This document shows positions 54,475 through 64,000 of a stretch of DNA of 64,000 bases, piece by piece. Position numbers and translations under genes: made by a program. The notes beneath the pieces are model-generated. The model worked only from the letters and a program-made list of their open reading frames with translations. It had not been told where the DNA came from and made no database searches. Numbering within the stretch: the stretch's first letter is position 1; each line of letters opens with the position of its first letter. The stretch comes from Hygrophila difformis. Its lineage: Eukaryota; Streptophyta; Magnoliopsida; Lamiales; Acanthaceae. The stretch spans positions 52,765,459 through 52,829,458 of the forward strand of contig JAOANR010000004.1 of NCBI GenBank assembly GCA_030278955.1, written 5' to 3'.

Positions 54475-57400
54475 GAAATATCCTAAACAGGATCTTAATC
54501 CTAAATGAGATTGGAAACTCAGAGCACCCAATTCTTACCTGTTAATCTCCTTCTTCCCCAAGGTTGTGGCAACAGACCAGCTTACACCAAATAAACAGTT
54601 GCTGACACTTAACTTATATTATCTTTGGACTTCAATATTGAACTGCTCCATCTTCCATCAATAACAATAAGAATATGAAGTATTGAAAACCCTGCCAAAA
54701 TCAGTAATCTTTGTCTCTTATCAGATGACACCAAACAGAATGCAACAATGTGACATATACAGTGGCAAACGTCGGTGCAAAATCCATATGCTCATATGTT
54801 AAAGTGCTTTTTGTAACATGCTTGGAGCCAGTTTGCAAGCCTCTCGTTTCTTGCACATTACAACTTTAGCATGTGTTTTTAGCTCAAGGAACACAAGGCA
54901 GCAGTCAAGGTCAATAATTATACCACTGCAGGCTGCAGCTCAATTTGGATCCATTCGAGTCAGTGAGACTAAACTTTTCATTTATCCTTTTTTCTGGTTG
55001 AAAACATCAGCCAGATTAAAATCAACATAACCCAATGTTTCCTGAATGTTTTGAACAGCAAACCATCAGTCATAACCCAATTATCATCGAATACCTTGAA
55101 AGCGTCCCCAAATGCCCACTTTTTACCAGCCAACAGTTTACCAAAAACCGATAAACGCATACAAACGAATCATTCACTCATACATTATTACCAACACCCA
55201 TTGACTGAATGCAAAAAGCAAGACTGAGCTACATTAAGTAGATTCAAGAGCGAAGAAGGCATTTTATCTGACAATTACATGACCTAGAACTCTAAAAAGG
55301 CAAAAACAAATAAATACTTCCCCCAAGTATTCCCACATCTTATCCGCCGAGTAATTAAATTAAATAATGAAACAGATTAACTCGTCCCTTCAGAGCAAGC
55401 GCACCGTCGGCCACCACGGCGGCATGTGACTGAAGACCGGCAGCTAAAACTACACAGCCAGTAAGGTCTAGTTGTGATTTTGTGACTTGTGTAGTTGTGT
55501 GTCGTATTGTTGAGGCCTCCTAAAACAAAAACGGTCGATCCATTTCCATGCTGTTGGGCTTACAGCAATTTAATGGGCCATTTCCTCTTTTAATAGCCCA
55601 AAAATTTAATCGCTTTCACGGCCCATTCTAATATATACAGCATCAGTAAAATATTTTCCGGTGGTAGCATTCATATAATTTTTTTACTACCTCCAACTTT
55701 ATTTTCTAGAACATAAAAACAACATACCATCTTTGTATACTCTTCGGGGAATCAGGCTGCAGCTTACATGGCCTAGGAAGGTGTTAAAGGTTGTTATGGG
55801 AGTTGGACTCAATGGATAGGCCACCAGACCAGATTTTGCCTGTTTTCTTTGATGATGCTAGGCGGTTTCACTACTTGCGTATATATAGATAGCTCTTCTT
55901 TTTGTTGTTGATCTTTTCCTCGTATAGACGAAAGAAAAGATCCCATCTTTGTTGAAAGAAAGCTTCTATGAAACAGTTTCAAGCAATTAACCTATGGATG
56001 GCTTAGGAAGACACCACAGAGTAGAATGATATGCAATGCAAAGTTCAAGCATGATAGTAGTATGTGATAACAAGATGCAGTTGGCTTATGAGTTTTCAAG
56101 GTCCAACTTCTAACGGTAATGTAAACTAGTGTCAACTAACTACTAACAAGAAAGGGCAGAGTAAAATCAGAACACCACCCGCGAATTATTTGGCTTGATC
56201 AGCAGCAGCAGCCATATACATATACTTGTGACTGAGTTGCACATATACTTGTGACTCATCAGCAGCAGCCATATACATAAAGTTCCTCGCAGTCATATAC
56301 ATAAAGTTCTAGACCATATGTTCTGAACTTTAACGACTGATGAATTCTTCATTACACTCTATTAAATTTTTTAAGCTTCACTGTAGTCTTTTTCAGAGGA
56401 GACTTTGAAAATGAAGGTAATATTAATATTACTCCCAAGATACCTGGTATATTTCTTGTTTATCTGTGGAGTCCTGGCAAAATTATCCCCGTGGGCCGTA
56501 GCATGGAGTCCCTATACTGCAATTTAGGAGATGCATTGTACATATAAACTCAGTTCTTGACAGAAACTTAAGAAAAGTAAAGCATATATCTTCTAAAAGT
56601 ACATGTATGAACAACATAAGATGAGCTGTGGATGATCAATTCAATGCCCATTGAAAGTGATATCACACAGGACACTTTCACAACAAAAACTGGAATGCCA
56701 GGTCTACAATGAAATTTGTAAAGCTGCTCCTCCTTTTTTCTTATGGAAATGTCATAAAGACATACAATGAATTCATACCCGCAAAATCATGAAAAAGGCT
56801 ACTAGCAAGTGACATGAGATCAGCACCACCAAATTCAGCCCAATATCAACATGCAGCAGGAGAAAAGCCAACAGATCATGAAAGAATGCTAATAAGGAAT
56901 GATTGAGCAAATACGTATATGAATGGTTTGTTTAATTTTTTAGAAAGACAACTAATAATGAATGGAGCAAGTCTGGAAGCGAAGGCTACTAAGGTGATTC
57001 ATACATGATTGAGCAAAGGCCTGCACATTCACAACCAGTAGCATCCAGAAAACCACACTTAAATCTAGGCACACAGAAATAAATGAGAAGAATTCTTGAA
57101 AGACCAAAATCTTGACATACTAATAGCAAGCTGATGGCACAGCTCTAAACTAGTACTATCTTTTTTTATTTTTTTTTTAATTTTTTTTTTAAAAGTAGCA
57201 GGTAACATTAACAGTAACTTTTAGTCTACTGTATGCTTTAATAGTAATGGCAACATTCGGACTCCACGCTCATTAATGAAAGGCTGCATAATCAAGTCCT
57301 TCCCTCACTGGCCTTAAAACCTGCCATGACAACATTTTCAATTCTCTTCGAAGGTACAAAGCATAATCATTAATCAATTCACATATCCAACTTACAAAAA

Positions 57401-57838
57401 GGAAATGAAGCTTGGCATTGATCTAGTGGCAGTTTGGTGACCTACTCATAATATGCCCGGTCCTGCAGATAAGCAACAGAGTTTGAACATACAATAGCAT
57501 ATCGAAGAAACTAAATAATTGTGATGGTTCTGATGTTTTAATTTCAACTGACACAGAAACATTTATTGAATGATTAATATATAAAATTTCAAAAAAAAAA
57601 AAAAAAAACAAAAAAAGGAGAATTCCAAAAGAGATTGATCCCTGAGCTAAAAAGCAGGTGCTAATGATTGTACCACGAGACTCAAATTCATCATATTCAC
57701 TCCTGCATTTTGAAATTTCCTTGAAGATGATTGGAGTAACAATATAGAATCTAAGCCATATAGAGACTTAAACAGAGACAAGCAACTCAGCTGCAACCAA
57801 ATAGATTCAACACTTCACACCAGTATCCCTAAATTAAT
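54475..57838. other. Intergenic DNA between Gypsy and Copia elements
   Basis: Holds a C2-like gene relic (54907-55160), a cluster of TGGGC/GCCCA motifs (55552-55625), short CATATACATA-type repeats (56210-56310), and A/T runs (57160-57195, 57590-57609). No intact gene was recognised. Confidence 0.5.
54907..55160 (-). pseudogene. Fragment of a C2-domain protein
   Basis: The minus strand reads FGKLLAGKKWAFGDAFKVFD and DNWVMTDGLLFK, then after frameshifts ETLGYVDFNLADVFNQK and RINEKFSLTDSNGSKLSCSL with QW, then stops. The LGYVDxNLADVxN...RINEKxxLxDSxNGxxxxxLQW order resembles the C-terminal C2 half of plant lipid-binding proteins that I recall, but I cannot name the family with certainty. At least two frame changes indicate a relic, or the last exon of a gene broken by insertions. 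Confidence 0.4.
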
Positions 57839-58784
57839 TGTTGGATTGTGGCCCAATTTCAGTAGCCCATATTAGGCCCATGAAGGCATTTGCTGAGGCC
57901 CTATTTTTGATCCTATACTAATACTCCCTCCCAACCGAAAAACAATAACCCTTCATTCTCTTCCTCCTGTTTTGTAGCAGCGCCCCCCCTCTCTTTTCTC
58001 CTTCTCTTCTCAGTTCCCCTCCACTCTCTTTTTGTGTCTCCTTCACATCACTTAGGATAGATTAGTTCTACATCTTGAGTGAGTGTGTGAGAGTGTTGAT
58101 AAGTGAAAGGGGGTTGGGTTGATGTGAGCTTCTTCCCTTTTAGAGCCTTGGTGGCTAGGTCGCCGGAGAAGTGGGTTTCCGGCGAAGGGATTGAGAGGCC
58201 GAGGGTGTTCGTGTCGCTGCGGAGGGGCTGTGATAAGGGTGGTGGCGTGCACAGCGGAGCTGTGGCGTTGGTGGCTGTCCGGCAGCTTCTGGCGGTGGTC
58301 CGGCGGTGGTCCGGCAGTGGTCCGGCGGTGGCCGGCAGTGGTCCGGTGTGGTGGTGTCGGCAGCGCCTTGGTGGTGGTTCCGGCGGAGCTTGGTGTTCTT
58401 GTAGAGTGTGTCTCATTTGGGAGCTCCGAGCCTACATATTAATAGATCTTTATAGATCTATTTGGTATCTCTATTTCCTTTTAATATTAGTTGTTGTATT
58501 TTTCTTGTTTCTACTAACCATGGTGTAGATCTAAGAAGTGGACAACAAAGAGACTAAGACTGGACTGTTGGAGAAAGAAAACGACGGAGACGAATCTGTC
58601 CGGAGAGACCGAGCCAGATCGCGACTGGCATGGACTTCAAAGGAAGTTTCTTGATCGTTGTTTCTAATTTTAGTATTTATGAGAGAATCATGTATTGGTG
58701 AGGCTAAAGCCTTGTAAATCCCATAGTTAGGTCTTTTGGGTTGTAATAGAATAGGTTAAAACAGGGTACCGGGTTTACCCAACA
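57839..58784 (+). repeat. 5' LTR of the Copia element
   Basis: 946 bp, TGTTGGATTG...CCCAACA. Contains GGCCCA motifs at the left, a pyrimidine-rich tract (57950-58050) and a G-rich array of GGTCCGGCGGTGGTCCGGC-type units (58290-58345). Confidence 0.93.
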
Positions 58785-58785
58785 G

Positions 58786-58797
58786 TGGTATCAGAGC
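58786..58797 (+). other. Primer-binding site, tRNA-iMet type
   Basis: TGGTATCAGAGC one base after the LTR is the standard Copia primer-binding site, complementary to the 3' end of initiator methionine tRNA. Confidence 0.95.
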
Positions 58798-59414
58798 CAT
58801 AGGCCACTTTGGGACGGGGGTTGGTCAAGGCACCCCCGCAAGGTAAAATAGCTTGATCCATCTTTTTTACAGTTTTAAGATAATATTCTTTTTCTGGATT
58901 GTTGCTTGAAATATGTGATTTTTCATGCTTGGAGCTTTGTGCTTTAAAATCTGGAAATATTATGCTTAAACTGTGTTTTTTATTCTCTGCATTTTGTTGT
59001 GCATAAACTGTTTTGTGTGGTGTTATTAGTGAATTGTGCATTTTCTGTGTTATTGTGCTTTGTGTGCAAAATTTGTGGATTTGAAATTTTTGGGAATAGA
59101 AAATCTGATTTCTTATTCCCTGAAAAAGCAGATTCCTGAAAATCTTGAAAGTTGTGATTTTTTGGGAATATGTGAAAATCAATCCAAATTTTGAAAAGTG
59201 ACTGTTTGGACTATTGGGCCTCCCAAAAATTGATTTTGGGCCTGCCCAACAGTTGGGTCAATTCTGAAAATTTTTGGGCATCCAAAATTAATTTGGGTTT
59301 GCTTCAAAAAATTAAAAGGATGTTATATGCTATAGGGTGGAAGTAATTGTGGTTAGTTGGCTAAGTGTTTGAGCACTTGTTTGCTCATTCTGATTAAAAA
59401 GGCCAAACACAATA
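58798..59414 (+). other. Copia 5' leader
   Basis: About 600 bases of non-coding leader between the primer-binding site and the gag-pol ATG, T-rich, with GGGCC motifs near 59217-59250. No gene seen. Confidence 0.7.
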
Positions 59415-62400
59415 ATGACCTCCACCTCAAATAGCATAGTTCTTTTTAATGGAAAGAACGACTTCAGCATCTGGCAAGTTAAGATGCGTTGTTTTCTTGT
59501 CCAACAAAGAGTTTATAATGCAATTGATCAACTCTTTGATAACGAAGTTACTGAAGCTAAAAAGACTGAAGTAGATGAACTTGCTAAATCTGCCATAATC
59601 TTAAGTTTATCTGATGCTGTCCTTAGAAAAGTTAGTGATTGCAAAACAGCCAAGGACCTTTGGGAGAGGCTGTCTGAACTGTATGCTGAGTCATCTTTGT
59701 CTTCTAGAATATTCCTGCTTGGTAAATTTTTTAAATTTAAATTGGATATATCTAGAGACTTAGATGAGGGTTTAGATAATTTTACTAAACTGGTTCAAGA
59801 CATTAAAGCAACTGGTGATAAGCATATAGATGATTATGTGCCTATAGTGTTGTTGAATGCCATCCCTGATAGTTATTCTGATGTAAAATCTGCTATCCAA
59901 TATGCTAGAGATGATTTGACTTTAGATCATGTGATTAAGAGTCTAAAGAACAAAGAACTTGAAATGAAGAATTCCTCTAAGCATTCTGATAAGGTGTTTA
60001 TGACTAGGGGTAGGTCTTGGAAAAATAGTAATCACCAACAGCATAACGATAGGGGCAGAAGCAATGCTAGGGGTCAGTCTAAATCACATAGATCTCAGTC
60101 AAGAGGTAAACATGATAAGAAATGTTACAACTGTGGTAGAAAGGGCCATTTCATTAAAGATTGTAGACTCCCTAATAAAGAGAAAAATCAAATTGATAAT
60201 CAGAACAATGAGGTTAATGCTGTGACTGATGTAGCAGTTAGGCATGATGAACTTTTGATGGTTCATGATATGAATTGTTTTTCTGATGTTAATATGGCTA
60301 AAGATGTTTCTAAATCTGTGTGGTTGTTAGACTCAGGGTGCACCTCCCATATGTCTCCTCATGTTGAATTATTTGATTCCTATCAACCTGTTAAAAATGA
60401 CTTTGTGTTCATGGGTAATGACAATAGATGTCCTGTCTTAGGTATAGGAAAAATTGTCTTACAATTTGAGAATGGGACAAGATTCAGCCTTGATTCTGTG
60501 AAACATGTGCCTGATTTGTCTTACAATTTGATTTCTCTTGCGACCTTGCAGAAGAAAGGTTTAGAAGGGAGAATTGGTAATGACATGATTAAAATGTTCA
60601 AAGGGAATTTGATGTTGTTTAAGGCCATTATCAAGAATAATCTTTTTGTGGTCTCTAATGTGGTTAATTATGCTTTTGCTGCTAATTCTAGTTCTAGTTC
60701 TGATAAGGTTAAACAGAATACGCTTTTGTGGCATGCTAGACTAGGGCATATGAGTGATAAAGGCATGAAATTTCTGAAAGATGCTGGTTGTTTAAAATCT
60801 GATTTATGTGAAGTTGATCTTTGTGAATCATGCTTAGCTGGTAAACAACATAGAGTGTCTTTTAACTCTTCATATCCTGTTGGGATAAAATCCACCCGTG
60901 TACTTGAGTACATTCATGCTGATGTGTGGGGTCCATCTTCGACGCCCACACATGGTGGTAGAAGATACTTCTTATCTATCATGGATGATTTTTCTAGAAA
61001 AGTTTGGGTATTTCTCATGCAAAACAAATCTGATGTTTTTGGGAACTTTAAACACTGGAAAGCTTTGATTGAAAATCAAACTGGTTTAAAGATTGGTACA
61101 CTTAGGACAGATAATGGGCTTGAATTTTGTAATCACCAAATGGATACTTTGTGTGCTGAATCTGGTATTAGAAGGCATAAATCTGTTCCTTACTCACCTC
61201 AACAGAATGGGGTAATTGAAAGAATGAACAGAACTTTATTAGAAAAGGTTAGGTGCTTGATGGCACCTACTGGCCTTTCTAAGAAGTTCTGGGGTGAAGC
61301 ACTGATGACAGCTGCTTACTTAGTTAATAAATCACCCAATGCCCCTTTAAATGGTAAATCTCCTGATTCTGTCTTTTTTGGTAAACCTGTTGATTATGGA
61401 CATCTTAGAGTGTTTGGATGTTCAGCTTTTGTGCATACTAGTAATGATAAATTGGACCCTAGAACCAAGAAATGTATTTTCTTAGGTTATCCTGAGGGAA
61501 TTAAGGGTTACAGGTTGTTTGATAGATCAGAGGGTGGTTTTAAAATCATTGTTAGTAGGGATGTGATTTTTAATGAATCTGAATTTCCTATGAAAGTTTT
61601 TGAGAATGATAGTACTTCTGTTGAGGTGGAGTCTTCTTCTGTGGAACATTCTGTGAATTTGCCTGCTCCCATTGTTGTGCCTAATGTGATTGAAAATGCT
61701 GAAATTGCTGATCCCAATTTACATGTGAACGAGGAACCCATAACTGATACTCATGATATTGATACCCATGATATTGATGAAGGTGGAGCTCAGAATGAAG
61801 AAATTATTCCTAAAAATGATTTGAATGATCTTAGTGATTATATGCTAGCTAGGGATAGAGCTAGAAGAGTAGGTAAAACTCCTGCTAGGTTATCTGATTT
61901 TGTTCTTACTACTTATGCTATGACTGTGTGTGAAGAACTTAATAATCTAGAGCATAAATCATATTCTGAAGCTGTTAAGTCTAAACAGGCTAGTAAGTGG
62001 CTTAGTGCTATGAATAAGGAAATTGAATCATTACATAAAAATGAAACATGGCTGTTGATTCCTAGGGCTGAAAATATTTCTGTGATTGACTGTAAATGGA
62101 TTTTTAAAATCAAACAGGAAAGTAATGGTGAGAGGTATAAGGCTAGGCTTGTAGCTAAGGGCTTTACTCAGAAAGAGGGTGTAGATTATTCTGAAATATT
62201 TGCACCTGTTGCTAAATTCACTACTATTAGAGTAATGCTTGCCTTAGTTGCTCATTTTGATTGGGAGCTTATACAAATGGATGTTAAAACTGCTTTCTTG
62301 CATGGTGACATAGATAAGAAAATTTGTATGAAGCAACCTGAAGGTTTTGTGGATAAAACCAAACCCAATCATGTATGCCTGTTGAAAAAAGCTTTGTATG

Positions 62401-63503
62401 GACTAAAACAAGCACCTAGACAGTGGAACATTAAGTTTGATAAATGCATGAAAGACATAGGATTCACCAGATCTAAATTTGATCATTGCTTATATCTGAA
62501 AGATGTGAAATATGTGCCTATGTTCTTATTGCTTTATGTTGATGATATGTTGCTTGTTAGTCCTTGCATGAAAAGCATTGTTGAGGTTCAAAATTGTTTG
62601 AACAAGAGTTTTGACATGAAGAATCTAGGAGAAGCCAAATGCATTCTTGGAATGCATATAGTTAGGGATAGGGCTAATTCAACCCTAATCCTTAACCAGG
62701 CTGAATATGTGAAGAAAATTCTCTCTAGATTCAAGATGTCAAATGCTAAACCTTTTGGTTGTCCTCTTGCTTCTCATTTCGTGTTGACTAAAGAACAGTG
62801 CCCTAAAAATGAATCTGAAATGAAAGATATGGAATCTGTCCCTTATGCTCATGCCATTGGTTCTGTTATGTATTTGATGATTTCTACTAGGCCTGATTTA
62901 GCTTATCCTATAAGTTGTTTGAGCAGATTTATGGCTAATCCTGGTAGACCACATTGGGAAGCTTTAAAATGGCTTTTGAGATACTTAATCAAGTCTATGC
63001 ATTATTCTCTGTGTTTTTCTAAATGGCATGATGATATGTTTGTGACTGGTTATGTAGACTCTAACTTTGCTAATGATAGGGATAGTAGGAAGTCTACTAC
63101 ATCCTATGTGTTCACTCTAGGTGGGTCTTGTGTGAGTTGGAAATCTCAATTGCAATCTGTTGTTGCTTTATCCACTACTGAGTCTGAATTCATTGCCATA
63201 ACTGAAGCTTTTAAAGAGGGAATCTGGTTTAGTGGTCTGATGCATGAACTAGGATTGAAAAATGAGATTACCATTTTTTCTGATAGCCAATCTGCGATTC
63301 AGTTAAGCAAACATCATGTTTTTCATGATAGGTCTAAACATATTGATGTTAAGTACCACTTCATGAGGGACAATGTTGAGTGTGAAAAACTTAAACTGGA
63401 TAAAATTGCTTCTGAATTTAATCCTGCTGATATGGGAACTAAGTGTTTGCCTACTGAGAAAATGATGGCATGCATGAAAATCCTTCACTTTGATTTTGGT
63501 TAA
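59415..63503 (+). CDS. gag-pol: Copia Gag-Pol polyprotein, intact
   Basis: 1362 aa, no stops. Gag (about 1-220, FNGKNDFSIWQVKM at the start) ends with a CCHC zinc knuckle CYNCGRKGHFIKDC (about 237-250). Protease has LDSGCTSHM (about 305). The GAG-pre-integrase motif is LLWHARLGHMS (about 436). Integrase has DVWGPS, LRTDNGLEF and the PQQNGVIER Glu (about 495-605). Reverse transcriptase has KWIFKIK, MDVKTAFLHGD and the catalytic LLYVDDMLLV (about 1040). RNase H has GYVDSNFANDRDSRKST (about 1213) and LSTTESEF (about 1255), ending LPTEKMM. Length and order are those of an autonomous plant Ty1/Copia element, close to Tork/Tnt1-type; the lineage is a judgement by eye. Codon use is AT-rich compared with the Gypsy ORFs. 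Confidence 0.96.
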   Translation: MTSTSNSIVLFNGKNDFSIWQVKMRCFLVQQRVYNAIDQLFDNEVTEAKKTEVDELAKSAIILSLSDAVLRKVSDCKTAKDLWERLSELYAESSLSSRIFLLGKFFKFKLDISRDLDEGLDNFTKLVQDIKATGDKHIDDYVPIVLLNAIPDSYSDVKSAIQYARDDLTLDHVIKSLKNKELEMKNSSKHSDKVFMTRGRSWKNSNHQQHNDRGRSNARGQSKSHRSQSRGKHDKKCYNCGRKGHFIKDCRLPNKEKNQIDNQNNEVNAVTDVAVRHDELLMVHDMNCFSDVNMAKDVSKSVWLLDSGCTSHMSPHVELFDSYQPVKNDFVFMGNDNRCPVLGIGKIVLQFENGTRFSLDSVKHVPDLSYNLISLATLQKKGLEGRIGNDMIKMFKGNLMLFKAIIKNNLFVVSNVVNYAFAANSSSSSDKVKQNTLLWHARLGHMSDKGMKFLKDAGCLKSDLCEVDLCESCLAGKQHRVSFNSSYPVGIKSTRVLEYIHADVWGPSSTPTHGGRRYFLSIMDDFSRKVWVFLMQNKSDVFGNFKHWKALIENQTGLKIGTLRTDNGLEFCNHQMDTLCAESGIRRHKSVPYSPQQNGVIERMNRTLLEKVRCLMAPTGLSKKFWGEALMTAAYLVNKSPNAPLNGKSPDSVFFGKPVDYGHLRVFGCSAFVHTSNDKLDPRTKKCIFLGYPEGIKGYRLFDRSEGGFKIIVSRDVIFNESEFPMKVFENDSTSVEVESSSVEHSVNLPAPIVVPNVIENAEIADPNLHVNEEPITDTHDIDTHDIDEGGAQNEEIIPKNDLNDLSDYMLARDRARRVGKTPARLSDFVLTTYAMTVCEELNNLEHKSYSEAVKSKQASKWLSAMNKEIESLHKNETWLLIPRAENISVIDCKWIFKIKQESNGERYKARLVAKGFTQKEGVDYSEIFAPVAKFTTIRVMLALVAHFDWELIQMDVKTAFLHGDIDKKICMKQPEGFVDKTKPNHVCLLKKALYGLKQAPRQWNIKFDKCMKDIGFTRSKFDHCLYLKDVKYVPMFLLLYVDDMLLVSPCMKSIVEVQNCLNKSFDMKNLGEAKCILGMHIVRDRANSTLILNQAEYVKKILSRFKMSNAKPFGCPLASHFVLTKEQCPKNESEMKDMESVPYAHAIGSVMYLMISTRPDLAYPISCLSRFMANPGRPHWEALKWLLRYLIKSMHYSLCFSKWHDDMFVTGYVDSNFANDRDSRKSTTSYVFTLGGSCVSWKSQLQSVVALSTTESEFIAITEAFKEGIWFSGLMHELGLKNEITIFSDSQSAIQLSKHHVFHDRSKHIDVKYHFMRDNVECEKLKLDKIASEFNPADMGTKCLPTEKMMACMKILHFDFG

Positions 63504-63667
63504 TGTGTGCATGTCTCTTATGTTTTTGATGCATGTCAGCATGTGTGAATACTTTGTGTATATTGTTGGTATGTGACTGGGAAGTGAAGGTACCAAAGGC
63601 GATGACGAAAACTGCCCCAAATTGAGCACACTCGTCACTAAGTCTGAAAGTGGGCCAAGGTGGAGAT
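63504..63667 (+). other. Copia 3' untranslated region and polypurine tract
   Basis: Short non-coding stretch. Purine-rich CCAAGGTGGAGAT directly before the 3' LTR is the plus-strand primer site. Confidence 0.75.
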
Positions 63668-64000
63668 TGTTGGATTGTGGCCCAATTTCAGTAGCCCATA
63701 TTAGGCCCATGAAGGCATTTGCTGAGGCCCTATTTTTGATCCTATACTAATACTCCCTCCCAACCGAAAAACAATAACCCTTCATTCTCTTCCTCATGTT
63801 TTGTAGCAGCGCCCCCCCTCTCTTTTCTCCTTCTCTTCTCAGTTCCCCTCCACTCTCTTTTTTGTGTCTCCTTCACATCACTTAGGATAGATTAGTTCTA
63901 CATCTTGAGTGAGTGTGTGAGAGTGTTGATAAGTGAAAGGGGGTTGGGTTGATGTGAGCTTCTTCCCTTTTAGAGCCTTGGTGGCTAGGTCGCCGGAGAA
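63668..64000 (+). repeat. 3' LTR of the Copia element (partial)
   Basis: First 333 bp, matching 57839-58170 with one C-to-A change and one extra T. Expected to continue to about 64,613. Confidence 0.93.

Larger units (their letters stand above)
57839..64000 (+). mobile_element. Ty1/Copia element, intact ORF, 3' LTR cut by window end
   Basis: 5' LTR 57839-58784 (946 bp), tRNA-iMet type primer site, one open gag-pol frame, purine tract and the first 333 bp of the 3' LTR (63668 on). The two LTRs differ over the shared part by one substitution and one T insertion, so the insertion is young. The right target duplication lies beyond the window. The gag-pol domain order (integrase before reverse transcriptase) fixes the superfamily. 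Confidence 0.95.

Noticed and set aside
57641..57690. tRNA-like sequence on the minus strand
   Set aside because: Partial similarity to tRNA arms only; no proper A and B boxes.

Overview
The window is nuclear DNA of a flowering plant, almost certainly a eudicot. The evidence is AT-rich intergenic DNA, short introns with canonical GT-AG borders, a two-exon R2R3-MYB gene, a plant-type ADF, a plant amino acid permease (AAP), and the usual plant transposon spectrum. The exact species cannot be read from the sequence; an asterid (Lamiales-like) origin is only a guess. No rRNA gene, functional tRNA gene or CRISPR array was found.

Three host genes look intact. An ADF5-like actin-depolymerizing factor lies at 8050-8699 (+, 3 exons, 144 aa). 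An AAP-family amino acid permease lies at 15236-17631 (-, 7 exons, 518 aa). A subgroup-4 R2R3-MYB repressor lies at 38170-39073 (-, 2 exons, 273 aa). They are unrelated and separated by 7-21 kb of transposon-rich DNA.

Layout: 1-1.8 kb is LTR-like or low-complexity DNA with small hairpins. 2.3-3.7 kb holds two decayed Helitron/PIF1 helicase copies. 3.9-14.4 kb carries hAT-type and Stowaway-type MITEs around the ADF gene. 15.2-17.8 kb is the AAP gene, with a MITE abutting a splice donor. 18.5-22.5 kb is a CACTA end, a PIF/Harbinger-type element with pentamer arrays, and more MITEs. 24.7-28.45 kb is a recently inserted but coding-decayed Copia element with identical LTRs. 28.6-33.3 kb is a candidate non-autonomous Helitron carrying pieces of at least three host genes (DA1-type LIM, RIN2/AMFR-type E3, RNF4-type E3). 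33.3-41.9 kb is AT-rich DNA with the MYB gene and two SINE-like pieces. 41.9-54.5 kb is a complete Tat-lineage Ty3/Gypsy element with identical 660-bp LTRs. 57.8 kb to the window end is an intact-ORF Ty1/Copia element whose 3' LTR runs off the window.

The most notable system is in the Gypsy element. Besides gag-protease and pol ORFs (overlapping by ATGA), it carries a convergent antisense gene, 53596-50324. By my reading this is a four-exon gene encoding about 1007 aa: an N-terminal plant mobile domain, a basic patch and a C-terminal coiled coil. All proposed introns have GT-AG borders and the frame is kept across every junction. The second notable object is the gene-capturing Helitron.
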